DNA of 5,008 nt from Gammaproteobacteria bacterium. GTDB lineage: Bacteria > Pseudomonadota > Gammaproteobacteria > Arenicellales > JAOTYS01. The notes under the pieces were generated by a model. That model saw only the letters and a program-made list of their open reading frames with translations, did not search any database and was not told where the DNA came from. Location of the stretch: contig JAOTYS010000357.1 of NCBI GenBank assembly GCA_029861795.1, positions 1 to 5,008 on the forward strand, given 5' to 3'. Made by a program: the position numbers and the translations under genes. Shown here piece by piece: positions 1 to 5,008 of the stretch (its first letter is position 1; every line of letters starts with the position of its first letter).

Positions 1-367
1 CTTGCACATACCAAAAGCGATCTTGCTCAAGTCGCATGAGCACGCCATCCATCAAGATCCCACCGTCGTCGACGCAGGCGAGGCCGTAGGCGGCGCGACC
101 CACGCGCAGTTTACTCACCTGGCGTGTAAAGACCTTATTCAGAAATCGCTCCGCATCGTGACCTACGATCTCGATCGGCGATTCTGGGACGTCGAACAGC
201 ACAGCTTGGCGACGTAAAGTCCAATAGTCCGCGGTTGCGCTTTCTCCGATTCCCCAGGGATACAGACGACCGTTGTAAACTCCGAAGGCGCTATCCGCAG
301 TGGCGTAGCAGTTGATAAAAGGCGAACCCCTTACCCCTAAACCAGTTATGCAAAGTTTAGTGTCCAT
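1..367 (-). CDS. GcvT-family (aminomethyltransferase / DMSP-demethylase-like) folate-dependent enzyme, N-terminal 122 residues, cut by window edge
   Basis: Read on the minus strand from ATG at 367-365, the frame stays open to the window edge, giving 122 residues without a stop. The protein resembles the N-terminal part of the tetrahydrofolate-binding GcvT fold. Features seen are SPF at 15-17, YNGRLYP at 31-37, YWTLRRQAVLFDV at 48-60, IEIVGHDAERFLNKVFTR at 65-82, VGRAAYG at 89-95 and GGILMDGVLMRL at 102-113. In this family such enzymes move one-carbon or methyl groups to tetrahydrofolate (glycine cleavage T-protein, sarcosine/dimethylglycine dehydrogenase C-terminal domains, DmdA-type demethylases). 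The residues visible do not decide between these. It is cytoplasmic: no signal peptide is seen. GAAGGG lies 11 nt before the ATG. The start sits 15 bp after, and in the same frame as, the upstream minus-strand gene, so the two are probably co-transcribed. Family is confident; substrate is unknown. Confidence 0.87.
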   Translation of the reverse strand, partial: MDTKLCITGLGVRGSPFINCYATADSAFGVYNGRLYPWGIGESATADYWTLRRQAVLFDVPESPIEIVGHDAERFLNKVFTRQVSKLRVGRAAYGLACVDDGGILMDGVLMRLEQDRFWYVQ

Positions 368-382
368 TGTGTGACGAACCCT

Positions 383-1168
383 TCAAACCCTATAAATAAT
401 CGAGTTACCTTCTTTTCCTACCACCGACACAGCACCGGATTCACGCAAACAATAGGCGACCATCTGAGCGAGCCAGCGAGGGCGGCCAAGTGCTTTTGCG
501 ATATCCAGAGTACTAAAACACTGCGGCAGTTCGCCCGGTATCATACTGAGCAAGTCGTCGGGTGTCCTAACTACAAGCCTGTTCAAAATCTGTATCAACC
601 GACGTTCGACCACAATCCAACCTCTCCGTTTATGGCTGCGGCCAGCGTCAAAGGCGCGAACCTCCTCTTCTTGTATCGCAACCACCTCAAGCTCAAAACC
701 AGGATGAGCGAGCAAGTCCGCGATGCTTACGAGTTTCTCGAAGACATCCTCGATCCGTCCCCGTTTAGGGGACTTTCGGCGCACCTCCTTGCCCGAAGGT
801 GTCTTAGGCAACTTTACAATCCAACGTTCGCAAGCAATGGGATGAACCAACGTTACTTTATAGTCATTGAGAACAGCGTGCAGCTTGCTTTTCAACGGCC
901 CAAAAGCTCCTGTTTGGATCTCGATAATGCGATCACCTCGCAAGATGTCAGCGATGTATTTCCCAATGCGAGCCTCAATGGAATCACCAGGTTCCGCATA
1001 TAGTTGCTTCAAAGATTCGTGAAGCGGCCCCTCGTTGAGGGCACCAATTAAAGTGGGCAAAGGTAATGGCTCTCGTGAGGCGCTTTTCGTTGCCTCAATA
1101 GTATCCAGACAAACAAGGCAATATACACCTGGAACTCTCGATCTGTAGATATCTGAAAAAAGAATCAT
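383..1168 (-). CDS. Uncharacterised protein with putative PD-(D/E)XK-like core and C-terminal winged helix
   Basis: The 261-residue protein has three parts. Residues about 48-112 contain a helix (LHESLKQLY), E65, then IADILRGDRIIEIQTG, with D74, E83-x-Q85 and lysines K93 and K95, then a strand TLVHPIA. The order helix-E, D, E-x-Q resembles the PD-(D/E)XK fold as found in CoiA-type nucleases, where E-x-Q replaces E-x-K. Residues 113-212 are a basic middle part, including RRKSPKRGR at 130-138 and IQEEEVR at 165-171. Residues about 218-261 look like a winged helix (STLDIAKALGRPRWLAQ, then VVGKEGNSIIYRV), suggesting DNA binding. I recall similar unnamed proteins in many environmental bacteria, beginning near residue 48. 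The first 45 residues look atypical, so the true start may be TTG at 1060-1058 rather than ATG at 1168. There is no clear ribosome site at either. A nuclease role is inferred from motifs only. The opposite-strand frame at 371-1003 is a shadow. Confidence 0.82.
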   Translation of the reverse strand: MILFSDIYRSRVPGVYCLVCLDTIEATKSASREPLPLPTLIGALNEGPLHESLKQLYAEPGDSIEARIGKYIADILRGDRIIEIQTGAFGPLKSKLHAVLNDYKVTLVHPIACERWIVKLPKTPSGKEVRRKSPKRGRIEDVFEKLVSIADLLAHPGFELEVVAIQEEEVRAFDAGRSHKRRGWIVVERRLIQILNRLVVRTPDDLLSMIPGELPQCFSTLDIAKALGRPRWLAQMVAYCLRESGAVSVVGKEGNSIIYRV

Positions 1169-1177
1169 CGTCAGATC

Positions 1178-1206
1178 TGGACAGCCCTGGCTTCAAATCA
1201 GAGAAT
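1178..1206 (+). promoter_or_regulatory. Possible sigma-70 type promoter for the CBS-domain gene
   Basis: TGGACA at 1178-1183 matches five of six bases of the -35 consensus. After a 17-bp spacer, GAGAAT at 1201-1206 matches four of six bases of the -10 consensus, including the conserved second A and last T. Transcription would start near 1213, leaving a leader of about 25 nt before the ATG at 1238. The site lies in the only divergent spacer of the window, where a promoter is expected. The -10 match is poor, so this is a weak call. No comparable promoter was found for the minus-strand gene that starts at 1168. Confidence 0.22.
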
Positions 1207-1237
1207 ATGCTTTGGATCTAGAGAAAAAGAGGCGGAT

Positions 1238-1654
1238 ATGGGCACCACATCTCACCTCCAAGTTAAAGACGTGATGGGTCAAGCAGTGATTACACTTCAG
1301 CGAAACGACAAACTGTCGGTAGCCGATGATTTGATGAAGCAAAAACACATCCGACACATTCCAGTCCTGGACGAAAACGGCAAGCTATGCGGAATAGTCA
1401 CACAACGAGACTTATTTCACGGGGCGTTGCTAAAGGCGTTGGGATATGGATCACACCTCAAGCAGAAAATGCTGGAAAGCCTGTTAATCAAAGAGGCGAT
1501 GACGAATGAAGTGCGGACGACATCGCCGGAATCATCTTTAGCTGAGGCCGCTCGAGTAATGCTTGATGAGAAAATCGGGTGTCTCCCAGTTGTTAACGAA
1601 GACAAGCTTGTCGGCTTGCTGACGGAAGCCGATTTTCTAAAGCTCGCTGTGTAA
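1238..1654 (+). CDS. Stand-alone CBS-domain pair protein
   Basis: This 138-residue cytoplasmic protein consists almost wholly of two CBS domains, residues about 8-66 and 83-138. The first carries VKDVM at 9-13, HIPVLDENGKLCGIVTQRDL at 40-59. The second carries IKEAM at 84-88 and CLPVVNEDKLVGLLTEADFL at 115-134. Both have the G-(I/L)-x-T-x-x-D pattern (TQRD at 55-58, TEAD at 129-132) that contacts adenosyl ligands in family members. Such pairs bind AMP, ATP, SAM or similar nucleotides and act as energy or ligand sensors for partner proteins. No catalytic domain is attached. The start is supported by AGAGG at 1228-1232, 5 nt before the ATG. It diverges from the nuclease-like gene and lies 62 bp before the hydrolase gene on the same strand, so co-transcription with the latter is possible. 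The partner and ligand are unknown. Confidence 0.93.
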   Translation: MGTTSHLQVKDVMGQAVITLQRNDKLSVADDLMKQKHIRHIPVLDENGKLCGIVTQRDLFHGALLKALGYGSHLKQKMLESLLIKEAMTNEVRTTSPESSLAEAARVMLDEKIGCLPVVNEDKLVGLLTEADFLKLAV

Positions 1655-1706
1655 GCGGAATTCAATTAGGCCCCGCTATTCGCACCTACCAGTGACACAG
1701 ACGACC

Positions 1707-1712
1707 AGGAGG
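1707..1712 (+). promoter_or_regulatory. Strong Shine-Dalgarno of the dienelactone hydrolase gene
   Basis: AGGAGG, a full match to the anti-Shine-Dalgarno complement, lies 4 nt before the ATG at 1717. It fixes the start of the hydrolase and is the strongest ribosome site in the window. It implies efficient independent translation even if the mRNA begins upstream of the CBS gene. Confidence 0.8.
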
Positions 1713-1716
1713 ACCG

Positions 1717-2430
1717 ATGCCTACCTTAACAGTGACAATTGATGTAAATGGGCAAGGGATGGCGCTTCATACCGCACTACCCGATGGCGATGGTCCGTTT
1801 CCCGGGATTGTTGTAATTCAGCACGCACCGGGCGTAGATGAGTTCTTACATGTCATGGTGGGTAGACTTGCTGAGGCTGGTTTCGCCGCGGCGGCTCCGG
1901 ATCTATATCACCGACAAGACCCAACAGTCGCGAGTGCCATGGAGAAGATGAAGCTGCTCAGGGATCGTGAGATCATTGCGGACGTAAACGCCACGGTAGA
2001 GTTTCTGCGCGCTCATCCAGCCATCGCGCCAGAGCGGCTTGGTATCACCGGGTTTTGCATGGGTGGCCGGGTAGTCTATTTAATGGCCGCAGCGAATCCG
2101 TCTTTTCGGGCAGCAGTCGCCTATTACGGTGGCAACATCATGGTTCCGTGGGATGAGGACGAGAACGCGCCGTTTTCGCGGACCAGTGAGATAGATTGCC
2201 CGCTCATGTTCCACTTTGGTGCCGACGATACCAATCCATCCCCCGAGGATATGCGCAAGCTTGATGACGCCTTGACAAGCCATGGCAAACCCCACGAGTT
2301 TCATGTTTATCAAGGCGCGGGGCACGCGTTTATGAACTTCACCAATGCCGAACGCTACAGGGAAGACGCCTCCACCTTGTCGTGGCCAAGAACCCTGCAG
2401 TTTTTCCGGCGCCACATCGTTGAAGGATAA
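1717..2430 (+). CDS. Dienelactone hydrolase family protein (alpha/beta hydrolase)
   Basis: The 237-residue protein is full length for the dienelactone hydrolase family (about 230-250). The catalytic triad is in place: nucleophile C114 in GFCMGGR (112-118), acid D171 in HFGADDTNPS (166-175), and H203 in GAGHAFMN (200-207). The cysteine nucleophile is typical of the family and differs from the serine of most alpha/beta hydrolases. The N-terminal part has the expected strand and turn VVIQHAPGVDEF (32-43) and RLAEAGFAAAAPDLYHR (50-66). Classical members open dienelactone rings in chloroaromatic breakdown, but many paralogues have other esters or lactones as substrates. No aromatic-pathway genes are nearby, so the substrate is open. 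No signal peptide is present. The gene ends 48 bp from the convergent SDR gene. It could share a transcript with the CBS gene upstream. Confidence 0.95.
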   Translation: MPTLTVTIDVNGQGMALHTALPDGDGPFPGIVVIQHAPGVDEFLHVMVGRLAEAGFAAAAPDLYHRQDPTVASAMEKMKLLRDREIIADVNATVEFLRAHPAIAPERLGITGFCMGGRVVYLMAAANPSFRAAVAYYGGNIMVPWDEDENAPFSRTSEIDCPLMFHFGADDTNPSPEDMRKLDDALTSHGKPHEFHVYQGAGHAFMNFTNAERYREDASTLSWPRTLQFFRRHIVEG

Positions 2431-2478
2431 ACGACGCTCGCCTATCAGATCGTGCAGTAGGTACGAGATATTGGAAGG

Positions 2479-3225
2479 CTATCTGCCTCCCGACACGTCT
2501 ATAAACGTTCCCGTTGAATACGACGCTTCATCTGAAAGCAGCCACAGAATGGCTCTTGCCACTTCCGTTGGCTGTCCTACACGTTTCATTGGGACGAATT
2601 CTTTCATTCTGTCCGGCCGACCGGGATCCCCGCCATCGGCATGTATATCCGTATAAATCATGCCGGGCCGCACCGCGTTCACACGTATGCCTTCAATCGC
2701 GACTTCTTTTGCCAAACCTATGGTCATCGTATCGATCGCCCCTTTGGACGCGGCGTAATCCACAAACTCGTTTGGCGCACCGAGTCTAGACGCGGCCGAT
2801 GATAGGTTCACAATTGCACCGCCCGCACCTCCATGTCGGGTAGACATACGCTTTACTGCTTCACGAGCGCACAAGAAGCACCCAGTGATATTGGTGGCAA
2901 AGATACGGTTCAAACGGGCCGCGCCCATATCTTCAACCCTCATCTTGGGTTCCAAGACACCAGCGTTGTTCACCAAACCCGCAACAACGCCTAATTCCTT
3001 GTCGGTTGTTTCGAATAGGCGAAACACGTCCGATTCGCAAGCTACATCTGCGGCCACAGCGATTGCCTTTCCACCGGCTCGCTCAATCTTATGTACAACG
3101 TTGTCCGCAGCAGCTTGGTTCTGGTGATAATTGACACAGACTGCATAACCACGTTCGGCAGCGAGAATCGCTGTGGCCGCACCTATACCACGGCTAGCGC
3201 CGGTAACAATGATGATGTTGCTCAC
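2479..3225 (-). CDS. SDR-family NAD(P)-dependent oxidoreductase, YgfF-like
   Basis: This 248-residue classical short-chain dehydrogenase has all key motifs. The nucleotide-binding TGASRGIG is at 8-15, an acidic D60 contacts adenine, NNAG is at 86-89, N112 is the active-site asparagine, S143 and the YAASK motif (Y157, K161) complete the tetrad, and RPGMIYTD is at 186-193. The pattern SSAASRLGAPNEFVDYAASKGAI and the end YSTGTFIDVSGG resemble E. coli YgfF and glucose-dehydrogenase-like SDRs. R12 in the glycine motif favours NADP(H), as is common in the family. It catalyses reversible alcohol/ketone conversion; the substrate cannot be read off. The start is GTG at 3225-3223 with only a weak GAGAG upstream. 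It follows the GNAT remnant by 21 bp and the ligase gene on the same strand, so it is probably the last gene of that operon. Confidence 0.95.
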   Translation of the reverse strand: MSNIIIVTGASRGIGAATAILAAERGYAVCVNYHQNQAAADNVVHKIERAGGKAIAVAADVACESDVFRLFETTDKELGVVAGLVNNAGVLEPKMRVEDMGAARLNRIFATNITGCFLCAREAVKRMSTRHGGAGGAIVNLSSAASRLGAPNEFVDYAASKGAIDTMTIGLAKEVAIEGIRVNAVRPGMIYTDIHADGGDPGRPDRMKEFVPMKRVGQPTEVARAILWLLSDEASYSTGTFIDVSGGR

Positions 3226-3246
3226 TCTGCTCTCGAGATATAACTG

Positions 3247-3453
3247 CTAAGCTATAATCGAATGTTTTTTGCTCATCGGCACAAAACGAATCTCCAGATC
3301 AGGTCCCAACTCATAGTCTACAGGTTCACCTAATATATACCCATGGGATGAATAGAACCGAACCCCGGGCAACGTTGCCTTAAGTTCTAAGTTACGAAGC
3401 CCAAAGGACCAGGCATGTTCTAATGCACGGCTCACATCTAGACCCAGGCTAGA
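3247..3453 (-). pseudogene. C-terminal remnant of a GNAT N-acetyltransferase, joined to the end of the ligase gene
   Basis: An open frame in the minus strand, shifted by one base from the ligase frame, encodes an end typical of GNAT proteins. It shows ALEHAWSFGLRNLELKATLPG, then VRFYSSHGYILGEP, then a closing strand LEIRFVPMSKK. The FY..(H)GY segment and the final (V)PM(S)K are characteristic of the GNAT C-terminal half. The first half of the fold is absent. Where the acetyl-CoA loop should read R/Q-x-x-G-x-G-x-G, the sequence reads S-S-L-G-L-D-V-S. Both later glycines differ from codons for glycine by single G-to-A changes, as expected in decay. Reading this frame upstream of about 3453 only gives antisense-like shadow of the ligase. 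A 62-residue product starting at GTG 3435-3433 is possible but would lack the cofactor site. I therefore read it as a non-functional remnant. Confidence 0.6.
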
Positions 3454-4915
3454 GAAACTTTCGCAAAACCTTGCCCGTGGCACTCTTGGGTAGCGCGGGC
3501 CGAAACTCCACAATACTCGGAATCTTGAAGTCGGCCACTTTGCCCCGGCAATAATCGACTATTTCATGCTCCTCGAACGACTCGGCTGGTACGATAACGG
3601 CTTTGATCTTTTCGTCGCCATAAGCCGTTTCTACACCTATCACGACGACTTCCTGCACTTTGGGATGACCGTCGATGAGTTCCTCAATCTCGTAGGGATT
3701 CACTTTATACCCACCACGGTTGATGAACAAAGATTTGCGGCCGAGCAAATAGATCAGCCCTTCTGAGTCCTTACGCCCAATATCTCCCGGGAAGAAATAG
3801 CCATCCGTAAACGCCATCTTGGTATGCTCGGGCGCATTCAGATATTCACAAGCTGCCGCGGGACTTTGGATACCAATGTCACCCACCTCTCCCGCCGGCA
3901 TTACTTGGAAATCTTCTCCGAAAACGTCCAAAGTAACCCCTTGCAGCGGAGTTCCGACAGCGTCGAGTGATCTCTCGGGTTGTCGGCTTAGATTGAGCGC
4001 GATTGTGCCAGTCTCGGTGGTTCCATAAAGCTGGCGCAGGTAAAGGCCATACCGTTCATGAAAACGAATTGAAGTGTCTGGGCGCAGGGGAGCGCTTGAG
4101 CTAACGCAGAATCGAAGTGACGAGAAATCGATCGGCTGGGGCCAACGCGTTTCCGCAAGCATGGCGAACATGAACGGAACACCTATAAATATGGTTATTG
4201 CGTGTTCTTGAATCACCCTGCCGACTGTGCGGCGCTCGAACTGTGCTAGAGGAACCAACGTAGCGCCAGCAAGCATCGATGCCACCATGCTTCGCATCAG
4301 CCCATTGATATGGGTAAACGGCGCCACTCCCAAAACACAATCCGACGGTGAAAGCTGCAACGCTGCTATCAAACAATCTGTTTCATAGAGAAGATTAAAG
4401 TGGTTTCTGGCAACACACTTCGGCTGTCCCGTCGTTCCCGAAGAGTACAGATACAGCGCTTGAGACTGCGGCTCTGCAAGTTCCGCGGTCCAGGCAGTGT
4501 CGTCCAAGCAATCGAGATCCTCAGGAATAATGACGCGATCTGTTTCCAGTCCGGCGGCGGCACCCAAAGCACGGGCACACCGCTCACGTAAGGTTTGTTC
4601 TGTCAACACTACCGACAACCGTGCATCCGCCATGATGGCGGACATCTCCGCTTCCTGCAGCACAGGATTTAGCGGCACGACGACGCCGCCCACGTGCACG
4701 ACCGCAAAAAATGACGTCACGAACCCCGCCCCATTCGGTAGTGCCAGGCCCACACGACTGCCAGGGCCAATGCCGACTCGCGCCAGGTGGGTCGCGAGGT
4801 TCTGGATCTCTTGCAGAAGCTCGCGGTAACTTAAAGTGTTTCCCTGCCCGACAATGGCAGGATGCTCAGGGGCGATTTGTGTGACAGCTCGGAGCCGTGA
4901 GGACAGCGTTTCCAT
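3449..4915 (-). CDS. Class I adenylate-forming enzyme (acyl-CoA synthetase / acyl-AMP ligase)
   Basis: This 488-residue ANL-superfamily enzyme would activate a carboxylic acid with ATP to an acyl-adenylate and pass it to CoA or a carrier-protein thiol. The motifs are in order: the phosphate-binding loop YSSGTTGQPK (157-166), APFTHINGL (198-206), YGTTETG (297-303), the ribose-binding aspartate in FFPGD (374-378), the hinge LGRK...NRGGYKVNPYEIEE (391-412), and the catalytic lysine K482 in LPKSATGK (475-482). All essential residues are present. The usual aspartate of the hinge GRxKD is replaced by serine (S395). The protein stops 6 residues after K482, slightly early, and its stop lies at the join with the GNAT remnant. 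Its ATG has AAGAAGAG immediately upstream and lies 26 bp after a probable acyl carrier protein gene, so loading of that carrier is a reasonable guess. Acid substrate unknown. Confidence 0.95.
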   Translation of the reverse strand: METLSSRLRAVTQIAPEHPAIVGQGNTLSYRELLQEIQNLATHLARVGIGPGSRVGLALPNGAGFVTSFFAVVHVGGVVVPLNPVLQEAEMSAIMADARLSVVLTEQTLRERCARALGAAAGLETDRVIIPEDLDCLDDTAWTAELAEPQSQALYLYSSGTTGQPKCVARNHFNLLYETDCLIAALQLSPSDCVLGVAPFTHINGLMRSMVASMLAGATLVPLAQFERRTVGRVIQEHAITIFIGVPFMFAMLAETRWPQPIDFSSLRFCVSSSAPLRPDTSIRFHERYGLYLRQLYGTTETGTIALNLSRQPERSLDAVGTPLQGVTLDVFGEDFQVMPAGEVGDIGIQSPAAACEYLNAPEHTKMAFTDGYFFPGDIGRKDSEGLIYLLGRKSLFINRGGYKVNPYEIEELIDGHPKVQEVVVIGVETAYGDEKIKAVIVPAESFEEHEIVDYCRGKVADFKIPSIVEFRPALPKSATGKVLRKFL

Positions 4916-4941
4916 CTCTTCTTTTGCCGTTAACTCGAATG

Positions 4942-5008
4942 CTAACCTTTTTTTTCTGGAAGCTTACGTTGAATAGCTTCAACCAGCGAGCCGAAGTTCT
5001 TTATACTC
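4942..5008 (-). CDS. C-terminal tail of a probable acyl carrier protein, cut by window edge
   Basis: Reading the minus strand in from the right edge gives 21 residues ending SLVEAIQRKLPEKKG before TAG at 4944-4942. The tail starts SIKNFGSLVEAI, a short loop then an amphipathic helix. This resembles the fourth helix of acyl or peptidyl carrier proteins, which typically reads I-x-(T/N)-(V/F)-x-x-L-V-x-x-I and ends in a charged tail. The phosphopantetheine-attachment serine would lie outside the window, so the identity is provisional. The next gene, 26 bp downstream on the same strand, is an acyl-activating ligase, a common neighbour of stand-alone carrier proteins. The other reading frames through these bases hit stops earlier. 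Confidence 0.55.
   Translation of the reverse strand, partial: SIKNFGSLVEAIQRKLPEKKG

Noticed and set aside
2..217. A 71-codon plus-strand open frame at the left edge
   Set aside because: It lies antisense to the GcvT-type gene, whose family motifs are clear, and it has no recognisable motifs.
371..1003. A 210-codon open frame on the plus strand opposite the nuclease-like gene
   Set aside because: Its product shows no family features, while the opposite strand reads as a coherent domain protein with motifs. It is a shadow.
2080..2415. A 111-codon minus-strand open frame inside the dienelactone hydrolase gene
   Set aside because: The plus strand has the full catalytic triad and a strong ribosome site. 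The minus frame has no recognisable domain.
2450..2466. Hairpin TCGTGC / GTACGA with loop AGTAG between the convergent genes
   Set aside because: The stem is only 6 bp with one G-U pair, and there is no T tract on either strand, so it does not qualify as an intrinsic terminator.
4101..4829. Several 60-110 codon open frames on both strands within the acyl ligase gene
   Set aside because: They overlap the motif-rich ligase frame and have no independent features.
2479..4944. All four minus-strand frames of the right-hand cluster end in TAG
   Set aside because: Considered as a hint of recoding, but sensible proteins stop at each site with no homologous extension apparent beyond the TAGs, and other genes here use TAA or TGA. 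Chance is enough.
4948..4955. Run of eight T (A on the coding strand) near the end of the carrier-protein tail, as a slippage site
   Set aside because: It encodes a plausible charged tail (PEKKG) just before a stop, and nothing suggests a functional frameshift. A sequencing-length error here would change only the last few residues.

Overview
The window is an ordinary-looking stretch of bacterial chromosome. Genes are short and tightly packed, several have Shine-Dalgarno sequences, and there are no tRNAs, rRNAs, CRISPR repeats, phage genes or insertion sequences. Base composition looks moderate (roughly half G+C, by eye). The mix of genes fits a metabolically versatile, probably environmental and little-sampled lineage: a GcvT/DMSP-demethylase-type enzyme, a nuclease-like protein of unnamed family, a small CBS protein, a dienelactone hydrolase, an SDR oxidoreductase, and an acyl-activating enzyme next to what looks like an acyl carrier protein. 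The sequence alone does not fix the taxon.

Layout, left to right. Positions 1-1168 hold two minus-strand genes: a protein with a putative PD-(D/E)XK-like core and a C-terminal winged helix (383-1168), followed 15 bp downstream by the first 122 codons of a GcvT-family folate-dependent enzyme that runs off the left edge (1-367). A 69-bp divergent spacer separates them from two plus-strand genes: a two-CBS-domain protein (1238-1654) and a dienelactone hydrolase family protein (1717-2430). These meet a minus-strand cluster end to end. Read in its own direction, that cluster is the tail of a probable acyl carrier protein (4942-5008), a class I adenylate-forming acyl ligase (3449-4915), a decayed C-terminal half of a GNAT acetyltransferase abutting the ligase stop (about 3247-3453), and a YgfF-like SDR oxidoreductase (2479-3225).

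How the parts may work together. The carrier-protein tail lies 26 bp upstream of the ligase in the same orientation. This suggests that the ligase activates a carboxylic acid as its adenylate and passes it to that carrier or to CoA, and that the SDR, expressed from the same transcript, may reduce a ketone or oxidise an alcohol. This is inferred from gene order. No complete biosynthetic pathway is visible. The two most useful leads are the nuclease-like/winged-helix protein, which I cannot assign to a characterised function, and the GNAT remnant fused onto the end of the ligase gene, which marks a past deletion or recombination.
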